This document shows positions 52,808 through 62,700 of a DNA stretch of 64,000 bases, in pieces (the stretch's first letter is position 1; each line of letters starts with the position of its first letter). The notes under the pieces are model-generated. The model searched no databases and was not told the DNA's origin. It was given only the letters and a program-made list of their open reading frames with translations. Where the stretch lies: positions 434,001 to 498,000 of the forward strand of contig CP007444.1 of NCBI GenBank assembly GCA_000632805.1. Reading direction: 5' to 3'. The position numbers were made by a program, and so were the translations under genes. Source of the stretch: Dyella jiangningensis (lineage in GTDB: Bacteria > Pseudomonadota > Gammaproteobacteria > Xanthomonadales > Rhodanobacteraceae).

Positions 52808-53242
52808 TCAGTGTCCGGTGGTCACGGCGCTTGCCAGCCACCGTTCGAGTATCACGGCAGCGGCCTCGGCATCGATAGTGGCGGCGTCGCGGCGCTTCTT
52901 GAGCCCCGCCGCGCGTGCGCTGGCGAAGCGCTGCGCGGCTTCGCGCGAGCTGTGGCGTTCGTCGGTAAGTTCGACCGGCAGGCCGTAGCGCTTGCCGAGC
53001 TTTTCGGCGAAGCGCCGTGCGCCGCGGCTGGCGGGCTGTTCTTCGCCCTCGAGCGTGAGCGGCAGGCCGACCACCAGCGTGTCGGGCAGCCACTCCTGCC
53101 GGAGCGCATCGAGCCTGGCCCAGTCGGGCTCGCCATCGCGCACTGGCGCGGTGCCGATACCGCGGGCACTGCCGGTCAAGCGATTGCCGACCGCGATGCC
53201 GATCAGGCGACTGCCGTAATCGAATCCGAACACACAGCTCAT
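52808..53242 (-). CDS. ruvX: Holliday-junction resolvase-like RuvX (YqgF)
   Basis: A 144-residue RNase H-fold protein. The N-terminal GFDYGSRLIGIAVGN has the first active-site Asp, VVGLPLTLEGEEQPASRGARRFAEKL the conserved G-L-P-L block, and ELTDERHSSREA the second acidic part with DAEAAAVILERWL at the C-terminus. Homologues are involved in processing the 5' end of 16S rRNA precursor. It overlaps the end of algH by 4 bases, the usual yqgE-yqgF order. Confidence 0.93.
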   Translation of the reverse strand: MSCVFGFDYGSRLIGIAVGNRLTGSARGIGTAPVRDGEPDWARLDALRQEWLPDTLVVGLPLTLEGEEQPASRGARRFAEKLGKRYGLPVELTDERHSSREAAQRFASARAAGLKKRRDAATIDAEAAAVILERWLASAVTTGH

Positions 53243-53814
53243 GCGTGGCCCGCGTAACCGGGCAACTGCAGCGGATCCACGCCTACCAGGCCGGCGGCAG
53301 CGCTCCAGCGCTCTTCCAGCGGTGTGTGGAAGACCACGCGTTCGCTCGCTTCGGCGGTGAGCCAGGTGTTGTCCTTGAGCTCCTGCTCGAGCTGGCCGGC
53401 GCTCCAGCCCGCATATCCCAGCGCCATCACTGCCAGGCGAGGGCCTTCCCCCTTGGCCATGGCGACGAGGATGTCGCGCGAGGTGGTCACCGACCAATCG
53501 GCATTGATGCGGTAGCTGGACTCCCAGTGACCGGGCTCGCGGTGCAGCACGAAGCCACGCTCCTGCTGCACGGGGCCGCCGATCAGCACGGGCGCATCGG
53601 CCAATTCGAGGTCGTTGCAGTCGAGCTTCATCTGCGCCAGCACATCGCCCAGGCGATATTCGGAAAGCTGATTCACCAGCAATCCCACCGCGCCGTCTTC
53701 GTCGTGCTGGCAGATGAAAGCCACGCCGCGCGAGAAGGGCGGCTCGGCCAGGCTGGGCATGGCGATCAGGAAATGACCGGCGAGGGACTGTGGCTGGGGA
53801 GAGGGTGCAGTCAT
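53239..53814 (-). CDS. algH: YqgE/AlgH family protein
   Basis: A 191-residue protein of the AlgH family: SLAGHFLIAMPSLAEPPFSRGVAFICQHDEDGAVGLLVNQ, PVLIGGPVQQERGFVLHR and LGYAGWSAGQLEQEL. The family name comes from alginate regulation in Pseudomonas; the molecular role is not known. The start at 53814 is supported by the family reading LAGHFLIAMP about 11 residues later. Its first residues MTAPSPQPQ are encoded by GGCTGGGGAGAGGGTGCA, which looks like the end of a CTCTCCC repeat, so the repeat may have donated the N-terminus. A start 10 codons earlier is less likely. Confidence 0.92.
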   Translation of the reverse strand: MTAPSPQPQSLAGHFLIAMPSLAEPPFSRGVAFICQHDEDGAVGLLVNQLSEYRLGDVLAQMKLDCNDLELADAPVLIGGPVQQERGFVLHREPGHWESSYRINADWSVTTSRDILVAMAKGEGPRLAVMALGYAGWSAGQLEQELKDNTWLTAEASERVVFHTPLEERWSAAAGLVGVDPLQLPGYAGHA

Positions 53815-53922
53815 GGGCTCATTGTAAGCCCTTGAGCGGGGCAAGCGCCCGTTAGCACGAGGTGAGGAAGGCGGAGCGAGCGAGGAAAGACATGCGCTTT
53901 CCTTCGCTGCACGGGTCTTCTG

Positions 53923-54789
53923 TCAGCGACTCTTGAGGACGTCGTTCGGCATGAACTGCCAAGTGCGCGTGATGTTCAGCTCGTCGATCCGTTCCTTGTC
54001 CGCCGGCAGGCCGGGGAAGGGCGCGGCGAGCCGCACGATGCGTTGCGCAGCCGCGTCCAGCAGTGGCTGGCCCGAGCTTTGCACTACCTCGATGCCCTTC
54101 ACCGTGCCATCGCGGTTCAGCGTCACCGTGAGCAGCACATCGCCATGCAGCCCGCGGCGCCGTGCTTCGTTGGGGTAGTTGAGGTTGCCGATGCGCTCCA
54201 CCCGGTCGACCCAGCCGCGCATATACGCAGCGTAGGCGTATTCCTTGGTGTTGGACGAGATGAATTTCTTCTTCGGGCGCTTGGCGTAGTTGTCGATGCT
54301 GTTGCGCCGCTCGGCCGCCAGTTGCGCCATTTCCTGCTTTCGCTTCTCTTCCGCCGCCGAATCCGGGAGATCCTGCGGATTCCGCTCCAGCTTCGCGGTA
54401 TCGGTGTTGACGCTGTAGTGGCTGTTGCCGGTGGTGGTGAGCAGCTTGTCCGGCGTGGCTTCCTGCGGTTTGGGCGTCGCGGTCTGGACGGCCTGGGGCG
54501 CCACGCCGGGGGTAGGCGTGGGCAACGGACCGGAGAACGGCTGCGAGGGGCGTGAGGCCTTGTCGCTCTCGCCGCCGCCGCTGTTGTTGGCCTGCGCCAG
54601 AAAGTCGGCCTTGTCGGGCGCCTCGCGGTTGGCGACATCGACCAGGGTCACGTCCAGCGTGGGCAGGCTGGGCTTGGACTTCACATAGCTGAAGGTAATG
54701 CCGAGGATCAGCACGCCGTGCAGCAACAGCGAGAAAAGCATCGTGGCGCCGAACATGTCGGCGCCGGTGCGGACAGCAGGTTGGCTCAC
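53923..54789 (-). CDS. tonB: TonB-type energy transducer
   Basis: A 288-residue protein. An N-terminal membrane helix (about 14-34, ATMLFSLLLHGVLILGITFSYV) with the conserved His, a Pro/Thr/Gln-rich linker (about 70-120) and the C-terminal TonB domain form the usual order. The domain reads YPNEARRRGLHGDVLLTVTLNRDGTVKGIEVVQSSGQPLLDAAAQRIVRLAAPFPGLP (given in two parts: YPNEARRRGLHGDVLLTVTL, then the conserved DGTV and QPLLDAAA). It couples the proton-motive force to outer-membrane receptors. It overlaps the gshB stop by 4 bases and matches the tonB-type gene at this locus in Pseudomonas (tonB3). A role with type IV pili has been reported there, and pilGHIJL is adjacent here. Confidence 0.92.
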   Translation of the reverse strand: MSQPAVRTGADMFGATMLFSLLLHGVLILGITFSYVKSKPSLPTLDVTLVDVANREAPDKADFLAQANNSGGGESDKASRPSQPFSGPLPTPTPGVAPQAVQTATPKPQEATPDKLLTTTGNSHYSVNTDTAKLERNPQDLPDSAAEEKRKQEMAQLAAERRNSIDNYAKRPKKKFISSNTKEYAYAAYMRGWVDRVERIGNLNYPNEARRRGLHGDVLLTVTLNRDGTVKGIEVVQSSGQPLLDAAAQRIVRLAAPFPGLPADKERIDELNITRTWQFMPNDVLKSR

Positions 54790-55763
54790 GCGACGCGGGT
54801 TCCGGTTCTGAGGTGCTCGACGACGTCGAACAATTGGCCGGTGATATTAAGCCCGAACTGGGCGTCCAGTTCGCGCGCACACGTCGGCGATGTGACATTG
54901 ATCTCGGTGAGGTAGTCGCCAATCACGTCCAGGCCCACGAACAGCAGGCCGCGGCGACGCAGTTCCGGCGCCACCTGCGACACGATCCAGTGGTCGCGAT
55001 CCGACAGCGGCACGCCCACGCCACGGCCGCCGGCGGCCAGGTTGCCTCGGAAGTCGCTGCCCTGCGGGATGCGCGCCAAGGCGTAGGGCACCGGTTCGCC
55101 GTCGATCACCAGGATGCGCTTGTCGCCTTCGGTGATCTGCGGGATGTACTTCTGCGCCATGGTGAACTGGCGATGCTCGCCCTTCGGTCCCGCCGCGATC
55201 AGCGTTTCCAGCATCGAGTTGAGGTTGCTGTCGCCGGCCACCACGCGGAAGATCCCGCGCCCGCCCATGCCGTCCAGGGGCTTGAGCACGACCTCACCGT
55301 GGGTCGCTACGAAGGCGCGCAGCTCCGCCGCGTCGCGCGAGACCAGCGTGGGCGCCATGCACTGGGGAAAGTGCATGGCGAACAGCTTCTCGTTGCAGTC
55401 GCGCAATGCCTGAGGCCGGTTGACCACAGTCACGCCGTCGCGCTCGGCCAGCTCGGCCACCATGGTGTCGTAGATGAACTGCGCGTCGACCGGCGGGTCC
55501 TTGCGCATCAGCACCACGTCCATCTCACGCAGGTCGCGCCAGCGGGGCTCTTCCAGCATGAACCAGCCGGACAGATCGTCACGCACGGACAGCGGGGCCA
55601 GCCGGGCCCAGGGTTCGCCGCTGCGGGCGGCCAGGTCGCCCTGTTCCATGTAGAACAGCTGGTGGCCGCGCCGCTGGGCCTCCAGCAGCATGGCAAAGGT
55701 GGTGTCCTTGGCGATCTTGATGGAACCGATCGGGTCCATCAGCACGGCGACCTTGAGGGTCAT
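54786..55763 (-). CDS. gshB: Glutathione synthetase
   Basis: A 325-residue ATP-grasp enzyme that adds glycine to gamma-glutamylcysteine. The N-terminus MTLKVAVLMDPIGSIKIAKDTTFAM is characteristic. The ATP-binding part has VVLKPLDGMGGRGIFRV (glycine-rich loop), AQKYIPQITEGDKRILVIDGEPV, and GDYLTEINVTSPT for the metal ligands. The start at 55763 is preferred because GGAG stands 7 bases upstream; ATG 55769 would leave only 2. It is the first gene of the gshB-tonB pair, divergent from pilG. Confidence 0.96.
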   Translation of the reverse strand: MTLKVAVLMDPIGSIKIAKDTTFAMLLEAQRRGHQLFYMEQGDLAARSGEPWARLAPLSVRDDLSGWFMLEEPRWRDLREMDVVLMRKDPPVDAQFIYDTMVAELAERDGVTVVNRPQALRDCNEKLFAMHFPQCMAPTLVSRDAAELRAFVATHGEVVLKPLDGMGGRGIFRVVAGDSNLNSMLETLIAAGPKGEHRQFTMAQKYIPQITEGDKRILVIDGEPVPYALARIPQGSDFRGNLAAGGRGVGVPLSDRDHWIVSQVAPELRRRGLLFVGLDVIGDYLTEINVTSPTCARELDAQFGLNITGQLFDVVEHLRTGTRVA

Positions 55764-56131
55764 CGTCATTCTCCGGTAGTAGAGCGCATTCACGATCCCC
55801 GCCGGCACCGGCCGGGGAAGAGCGGGGCAGTTTACGTGGTCTATGGGTCGTATCCGCAGAGGGTCGGCTCGTCCGCCCCAGACCTGAAGACTGTCACCTC
55901 ATCTTCCCGGTGCGTTGGCCGATACAATGACGTAGGACGCTTCGCGCGAGATTTCAGCTTGACGTCACGTCAGGCAGGCGGTAAACAGCTACGCACGAGT
56001 GCCTGCCGGCTGAGTGGAAGTCGTACGTCGTAGGGAACTTTGCTGAATTACCGTGTCCATACGAGATTGTCGGCCTGTTGCCGGCAGTCCCACGATTTTC
56101 CTGAGCCTGGGGCGGGTCGCAGGGGGGTGTT
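55764..56131 (+). promoter_or_regulatory. Divergent intergenic region, gshB and pilG
   Basis: 368 bp without a gene. TACAAT at 55923-55928 is a good -10 candidate for pilG about 205 bp upstream of its start, but no matching -35 is clear. TTGACG with TAAACA at a 17-base gap (55959-55987) is a second, weaker candidate. GGGGGGTGTT before the pilG start provides the ribosome binding site. The long leader might hold regulation of the pil-chp operon. Confidence 0.35.
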
Positions 56132-56533
56132 GTGAACTTGAACGTAAACGGAAATGGCCTGGCCGGCCTCAAGGTCATGGTGATCGACGACTCGAAAACC
56201 ATTCGTCGAACCGCAGAGACCTTGCTCAAGAAAGAAGGGTGCGACGTGCTCACGGCCGTCGACGGCTTCGAGGCGCTTGCCAAGATCTCCGACCAGAAGC
56301 CCGCGATCATCTTCGTCGACATCATGATGCCGCGACTCGACGGCTATCAGACCTGCGCGCTCATCAAGAACAACCCGCAGTTCCGCGCCACGCCCGTCAT
56401 CATGCTGAGCTCGAAGGACGGTCTGTTCGACAAGGCACGCGGACGCATCGTGGGCGCCGAACAATATTTGACCAAGCCGTTCACCCGAGATGAGCTGCTT
56501 GGTGCCATTCATCGACACGTCGCCACGGTGTAA
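56132..56533 (+). CDS. pilG: Type IV pilus response regulator PilG
   Basis: A 133-residue single-domain receiver of the Chp/Pil system. The acidic pocket is VIDDSKTIRR (DD at 20-21), the phosphorylation Asp lies in FVDIMMPRLDGYQT and the conserved Lys in LTKPFTRDELL. There is no output domain, so it acts by protein contact, in known systems on the extension ATPase PilB side. The start is GTG at 56132, with GGGGGG 8 bases before. It heads the pilGHIJL operon, 30 bp before pilH. Confidence 0.94.
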   Translation: MNLNVNGNGLAGLKVMVIDDSKTIRRTAETLLKKEGCDVLTAVDGFEALAKISDQKPAIIFVDIMMPRLDGYQTCALIKNNPQFRATPVIMLSSKDGLFDKARGRIVGAEQYLTKPFTRDELLGAIHRHVATV

Positions 56534-56563
56534 AGCCGTCGGCAACAGGGTCTAGGGGGACCT

Positions 56564-56938
56564 GTGGCAAATATTCTCATCATCGACGATTCGCCGACCG
56601 ACGTCCGCGTGTTCACCACGCTGCTGGAACGTGCCGGCTACAAAGTCGATTCCGTGGGCAATGCCGAAGAAGGCATCGAGCGCGTACGCGCGGACAAGCC
56701 CAACCTGGTCATCATGGACGTCATCATGCCCGGCATGAACGGCTTCCAGGCCACGCGCACGCTCACGCGCGATCCCGCGACGTCGACCATTCCGATCGTC
56801 ATGATCACCACCAAGTCCATGGAAACGGACCGCGTATGGGGCCTGCGCCAGGGTGCGCGCGCCTTCATCACCAAGCCGGTCAACGAAAAGGACCTGCTGG
56901 CCTGCATCAACGATTTGCTGCCTAGCGCTGCTGCCTGA
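56564..56938 (+). CDS. pilH: Type IV pilus response regulator PilH
   Basis: A 124-residue single-domain receiver. ILIIDDSPTDVRV has the acidic pair, VIMDVIMPGMNGFQ the phospho-accepting Asp (about 53) and AFITKPVNEKDLL the Lys. In Pseudomonas PilH acts as phosphate sink and counterbalances PilG; here the same pairing is inferred from order. The start GTG 56564 has AGGGGGA 6 bases upstream. It is 8 bp before pilI. Confidence 0.94.
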   Translation: MANILIIDDSPTDVRVFTTLLERAGYKVDSVGNAEEGIERVRADKPNLVIMDVIMPGMNGFQATRTLTRDPATSTIPIVMITTKSMETDRVWGLRQGARAFITKPVNEKDLLACINDLLPSAAA

Positions 56939-56945
56939 GGCGACG

Positions 56946-57485
56946 ATGACCCAGACCGCCGCGCTCACGCCCTTCGAAATCCTGGCCCGGTATGAACAGC
57001 TGTCGCTCGCGCATGCCTCGGACACGCCGGAGAAGCTGGAAGCGCCGGGTCTCTGGCGCGGCATCGGCTTCCGTGCGGGCAGTCGCCTTTTCGTCAGCGG
57101 CATCGACGAGATCAGCGAACTGCTGGCGGTGCCGGCGATGACGCAGGTTCCCGGTACGCAGGCCTGGCTGATGGGCGTGGCCAACGTCCGCGGCAACCTG
57201 GTGCCGGTCATCGATCTGGCTCGCTTCCTGTTCGGCGAGCGCACCCAGCACACCGAGCGCACCCGCCTGCTGATCGTCCGGCAGGGCGGCGGCAACGTCG
57301 CGCTGGTGGTCGACGAGGTGTTCGGCCAGCGCACGGTCGATGCCGAGCAGCGGCGCAATGCGCAGCAGGAAGAAGATCCGCGCCTGTCGCGTTTCGTCGA
57401 CGAGCGCGTGGGCGAACCCCAGCTGGCGGTGTTCAGCATGGGCAAGCTGGTGCGTGCACCGGATTTCCGTCAGGCCGCGGCCTGA
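56946..57485 (+). CDS. pilI: CheW-like adaptor PilI
   Basis: A 179-residue CheW-domain protein. LFVSGIDEISELLAVPAMTQVPGTQAWLMGVANVRGNLVPVIDLARFLFG is the two-lobed CheW core, given in parts: VPGTQAWLMGVANVRGNL and the VIDLARFLFG strand. It links the receptor PilJ to the kinase PilL. The ATG at 56946 is used because the domain starts about 30 residues later; the upstream in-frame region belongs to pilH. The next gene starts 119 bp downstream. Confidence 0.92.
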   Translation: MTQTAALTPFEILARYEQLSLAHASDTPEKLEAPGLWRGIGFRAGSRLFVSGIDEISELLAVPAMTQVPGTQAWLMGVANVRGNLVPVIDLARFLFGERTQHTERTRLLIVRQGGGNVALVVDEVFGQRTVDAEQRRNAQQEEDPRLSRFVDERVGEPQLAVFSMGKLVRAPDFRQAAA

Positions 57486-57604
57486 CGGGGCAAAAAACGC
57501 TGGAACACAAGTAGGACCGGTGCCTTTCGAGGCCGGAATCAGAGCGATGTACCCACACCTTTGCCGGTAATGGCGGCGGGGTGTAGACGGGCGAGGTGAA
57601 CGAA

Positions 57605-59635
57605 ATGAGCACTACAGGGGGCGTGGGCAAGGAACGAGGCTATACCGGCCTCATCATTGCCCTGATCATCGCGTTCGGTTTCACGGGTGTGGACTTCGTC
57701 ATGCTCACGTTGAGGGGCCGCGAGGACACCCAGGCCGTGGGGCTGACCACCCAGATCCAGGTGTTGTCGCAGCAGACGGCGAAATATGCGCTCGAGGCCG
57801 CGGACGGTAACGTCGATTCCTTCAAGGAATTGGAAACCAACCGCAACGCCATCGACTCGGCCGTGCAGCGCCTTGTCAAGGGCGACGAAAAGGGCGGCAT
57901 GAAGCCCTACGCCGACAACAACGCCACGCCGGCCGGTCGTGCCGTCGCTGCACTGGGCAATGCCTGGGGCCAGCTCGACGCCGACATCGGCAAGATCCTC
58001 TCCAACAAGGCGTTGGTGGTGGACTCGGCCCAGCGCGCCGGCACCCTGTCGCGCGATCTGCCGCTGCTGAACTCCAGCATGGAGCAGGTGGTGAACATCC
58101 TGCAGCAGCGCGGCGGCAGCGCGGAACAGACCTATACCTCCGCCCGCCAGATGCTCCTGGCCGACCGTATGATCCGCCGAGTGCAGGAAGTGCTGCAGGG
58201 CGGTGACGCCTCGCAGCCGGCCGCCGACGGCCTGGCCCGCGACGGCCAGCTCTACGGTTCGGTGCTCAAGGGCTTGCTCGAAGGCAACGCCGAAGTGGGC
58301 GTGCGCGCCATGGGCGACGCCAACGCGCGCAAGATCCTCACCGACATGCAGACGCAGTGGGACAACCTGCAGGATCCCGTCGGCAAGCTGGTCGGCGCTG
58401 CAGGCAACCTCACCGACGTGAAGCGCGCGGGCAACCAGGCCTCGCTCGACTCGCAGAACGTGCTGCTGCGCGCCAACGAACTTGCCGACCAGATCGCCAA
58501 GCTGCCGACCCGCCGCCTGTTCCCCAACCTGTGGTGGGGCGTGCTCGGCGCGATCGGTGCGGCCGCTTTCCTGATCGTCCTCGTGGTCCAGCTCGTGGCC
58601 GACCAGCGCCGCCGCTTCCAGGAATCGACCGAACTCAACCAGCGTAACCAGGAGGCCATCATGCGCCTGCTGGACGAAATGGGTTCGCTCGCCGAAGGTG
58701 ACCTGACCGTCAAGACCACGGTGACCGAAGACATCACGGGCGCCATCGCCGACTCGGTGAACTACGCCATCGACGAGTTGCGCACCCTGGTGACGACGAT
58801 CAACGAAACGTCCGAACAGGTGTCCTCCTCGGCACAGGAAACGCAGACCACCGCGCGCCACCTGGCCGAATCTGCGCAGCACCAGGCACAACGGATCAGC
58901 ACGGCGACCACCGCGATCAACCAGATCGCGAGCTTGATGGATACCGTGTCCAAGGACTCCGCCGAATCGGCCGACGTGGCGGAGCGCTCGGTGAAAATCG
59001 CTTCCCGCGGCGCCGAAGTGGTGCGCGAGACGATCTCGGGCATGGACTCGATCCGCGACCAGATCCAGGAAACGTCGAAACGAATCAAGCGACTGGGCGA
59101 ATCCTCGCAAGAGATTGGCTCGATCGTGGAACTCATCAACGACATCGCCGAGCAGACCAACATCCTCGCCTTGAACGCAGCCATCCAGGCGGCCTCGGCG
59201 GGTGAAGCAGGCCGAGGCTTCGCGGTCGTGGCGGACGAAGTGCAGCGCCTCGCGGAACGCTCCGCGAGCGCGACGAAGCGAATCGAAACGCTGGTGCAGA
59301 CGATTCAGTCCGACACCAACGAAGCGGTGAACTCGATGGAGCAGACCACCGCGGAAGTGGTGGCCGGTGCCCGACTCGCCGAGGACGCGGGTAGTGCACT
59401 GGGCGATATCGAGCGCGTGTCGCACGACTTGTCCGCACTGATTCAGAACATCTCCACCCAGGCGCGCCAGCAGTCCACCGCGGCCACCGACATTTCGGTG
59501 TCGATGAACGCGATCCAGGAAATTACCTCGCAGACCTCGCAGGGCGCGAGCCAGACGGCCGACTCGATCGGTTACCTGGCCCAGCTGGCGAGCGACCTGC
59601 GGCGTTCGGTGGCCCACTTCAAGCTGCCGGGCTGA
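57605..59635 (+). CDS. pilJ: Type IV pilus chemoreceptor PilJ
   Basis: A 676-residue methyl-accepting protein. Helix 1 is [20 protein letters not shown] (about 13-32), the periplasmic part with PilJ-type helices runs to about 300, and helix 2 is [20 protein letters not shown] (about 308-327). A HAMP-like linker follows, and the signalling tip is [37 protein letters not shown], here split: [20 protein letters not shown] and [18 protein letters not shown] 57605 is preferred (GAGG 8 bases upstream) over GTG 57596. In Pseudomonas PilJ senses pilus-surface contact. pilL follows 74 bp downstream. Confidence 0.95.
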   Translation: MSTTGGVGKERGYTGLIIALIIAFGFTGVDFVMLTLRGREDTQAVGLTTQIQVLSQQTAKYALEAADGNVDSFKELETNRNAIDSAVQRLVKGDEKGGMKPYADNNATPAGRAVAALGNAWGQLDADIGKILSNKALVVDSAQRAGTLSRDLPLLNSSMEQVVNILQQRGGSAEQTYTSARQMLLADRMIRRVQEVLQGGDASQPAADGLARDGQLYGSVLKGLLEGNAEVGVRAMGDANARKILTDMQTQWDNLQDPVGKLVGAAGNLTDVKRAGNQASLDSQNVLLRANELADQIAKLPTRRLFPNLWWGVLGAIGAAAFLIVLVVQLVADQRRRFQESTELNQRNQEAIMRLLDEMGSLAEGDLTVKTTVTEDITGAIADSVNYAIDELRTLVTTINETSEQVSSSAQETQTTARHLAESAQHQAQRISTATTAINQIASLMDTVSKDSAESADVAERSVKIASRGAEVVRETISGMDSIRDQIQETSKRIKRLGESSQEIGSIVELINDIAEQTNILALNAAIQAASAGEAGRGFAVVADEVQRLAERSASATKRIETLVQTIQSDTNEAVNSMEQTTAEVVAGARLAEDAGSALGDIERVSHDLSALIQNISTQARQQSTAATDISVSMNAIQEITSQTSQGASQTADSIGYLAQLASDLRRSVAHFKLPG

Positions 59636-59709
59636 CACAAAACGTTTTTCACAGGGGGCAACCTCGACGGTTGCGTGACAAACCGTTACGTGGCTGGTGA
59701 GAGGGGCGC

Positions 59710-62700
59710 ATGAGACTTCAAGACAACATCGATTTCACCACCCTTCAGTGGGTCAAGCCCGAGCTCGACGAGACGCTCGCGCTCGCCCGCGAGGCGTTGG
59801 AGTCCTACGTCGACAACCCGGGCAACCGGGCTGCGATGCGCTCGTGCGCGGACAACCTGCACCAGGTGCAGGGCACCCTGCGCATGGTCGAGCTGTACGG
59901 CGCGGCAATGGTCACCGAGGAGATGGAAACACTCGCCATCTCGCTGCTCGAAGACCACGTGGCCGACCGCGAGGAAGCCTATGCCGCGTTGATGCGCGGC
60001 CTGATGCAGTTGCCCGACTACCTCGAGCGTCTATCCGGCGGTCATCGTGACGTGCCGGTGGTGCTGCTGCCGCTGCTGAACGATCTGCGCTCCAGCCGTG
60101 GCCAGCAGGCCCTGCACGAATCGGCGCTGTTCACGCCGAATCTCGAAGTCATCTTGCCGCCGCAGGCGCCCCATGCGCCGCAGACCATCTCGGTGGAACG
60201 CCAGCGCAGTGAAATCACCAACCTGCGCCTGCGCTTCCAGCAGCAGATGCTTGGCTGGTTCCGAGGGCAGGGCAACGACCAGCAGCTGGGCGGCATGATC
60301 CAGACGCTGGATGCCATCACGGCGCGCTGCCAGAGCGTGCCCGGTCGCCGGTTGTGGTGGATTGCCGCCGGCGTACTGGAAGGCGTGCAGCAGGGCGCCT
60401 TGAAGAGCCAGGCGGCGGAAGTCCGCCAGCTGATCGGCAAGGTGGATCGCAGCGTCCGCCAGCTGGTCGAGCATGGCGAAGCGAGCCTGCGCGGCGGCGA
60501 TGCCGACGAACTCGCGCGCAAGCTGCTGTACGTCGTGGGCCAGGTCCGCCAGGGCAGCCCGCGCATGGAACAGTTGCGCCAGACCTATGCGCTCGACGCG
60601 CTGCTGCCGGAAGCGAGCGAAGTCGAACACGCGCGCGGCTCGATGGCGGGCCACAACCGTGCCTTGCTGGACTCCGTGGCGAAGGCGCTGAAGGACGACC
60701 TGCTGCGCGTGAAGGAAGCGCTGGACCTGTTCCTGCGCCAGACCGACGCAGACCCGGCCCAGCTCGCCAGCCAGACCGAAGTGCTGGAACGCGTGGGCGA
60801 TACGTTGGGCATGCTTGCCCTGGGCGTGCCGCGCCGCGTGGTCAACGAACAGCGCCGCGTGCTGGACGAAATCGCCAACCGCGTGCGCGCGCCGGACGAA
60901 GAGCTGCTGCTGGACGTTGCAGGTGCCTTGCTCTACGTCGAAGCGTCTCTCGACGATCACATCGAAAGCCTGGGCGCGGAAGACGAACACGCGCCCGAGA
61001 GCGCCACCGCCATGCTGCCGCGCAGCGAGGCACGTCACATTCTTGCCACGCTGATGCACGAGGCCACCGCCAACACCGGCAAGGTGAAGGACGCCATCGT
61101 CGCCTACGTGGAATCGGGTTGGCAGCCGCAGCAGCTGGCGGACGTCGGCGCGCTGATGGACGAAGTCGCCGGCGCGATGCGCATGTTGTCCGCACCGCGC
61201 CCGGCGGAGCTCGCCGAAGGCATCGGCCGCTTCGTTGGCAACGAACTGCTCGCCGACCGCCGCGTGCCCAGCAGCGCCCAGATGGATCACCTGGCCGATG
61301 CACTGGCCGCGCTGGAGTACTACCTCGAAGCCGCGCGCGAACATCGCGGCGGCCTGGAGCACATCCTGGACGTCGCCGAGCACAGCCTGAGCACGCTCGG
61401 CTACTGGCCGCCGCCGGCGGCGCGCGTGGTCGAGCACGACGAACTGGACGAAGCGCCCGAACATATCGCCAAGGCGGCGGATGCCGCACTGGCGGCGGCC
61501 CTGGCGAACCAGCCGGAACTGACCGAGAGCGTCAGCCTTGCCCATGGCGAGGATCTGTCCGGGCTGATCGTGGGCCACAGCGAGACGCCGGAGCCGGCGC
61601 CGCACGAGATCACCGGCCTGCGCCTCACCGACAGCGAGCACATGAGCCCGCAGGAAGTGCTCGGTGTCGGCGAAGACGACTGGATCGAGATCGAGGAAGA
61701 AATCGTCGAGGAGGTGCCTGTTGCGGGCGCCGCTGCCGTCGAAGCGGGGTTCCACACCAGCACGGCCGGCATCGACGACGACATCCGCGACATCTTCCTG
61801 GAGGAAATGCAGGAAGAGATCGACAACCTGCACGCCGCTCGCCAGGCGTGGCTGGTCGATCCGACACGACTGGACGAACTCACCTCGATCCGTCGTTCGT
61901 TCCACACGCTGAAGGGTTCGGGTCGCCTCGTGGGTGCCGCCTTGCTGGGCGAGTTCGCCTGGAAGGTGGAGAACATGCTCAACCGCGTGCTCGATCAGTC
62001 GATCGCGCCGCATGAGGGCGTGCAGTCCGTGGTCAGTGCCGCCATCGATGCCTTGCCGCAGCTGCGTTCCGCGCTGACGGGCGAGGCCGTCGTGACGGCG
62101 CCCGTCGCGGCGATCATGGATACGGCCGAGCGCATTGCCGCCGGCCAGGAAGACGCGCGCATCGCCGATCTCGCGCCGACGGCCACCGAGACGGTGCGCC
62201 GCATCGTCCGTCGCCGCGTGCCGCGCATCCGCGCGTCGGCCGCCGATATTCCGTCCGACAGCCTGGCCGGCATCGAGCCTGCCGACGAGCCAGTAGTTGT
62301 TGCGGCGGACGACGTGATCGAGGCGCCGGTGATGCCGCCGATCGATCCGGTATTGCTGGAAATTTTGCGCAGCGAAGTGGCGCAGTACCTGGCCACCATC
62401 CGTACCAACATCAACCGCGGCGACGGCGAACTGCGCGTCGACGACGGACTGCTGCGCGCGGTGCATACGCTGCATGGCGCCATCGCCATGGTGGACATCC
62501 CGCTGCTCACCCAGCTGCTGTCCCCGCTGGAAAGCCTGCTCAAGCGCCTGCGCGCGGCCGGGCTCCCGCTGTCGACCGAGGGCGTCTACCTGCTCAGCCA
62601 GAGTGCGGATGCCGTCGATCACGTGATGAACCAGTTCGACGCGCCCTCGCCGCAGTTGCCTGACCTGGACGGCCTGATTCAGCGCCTGACCGAGCTGCGC

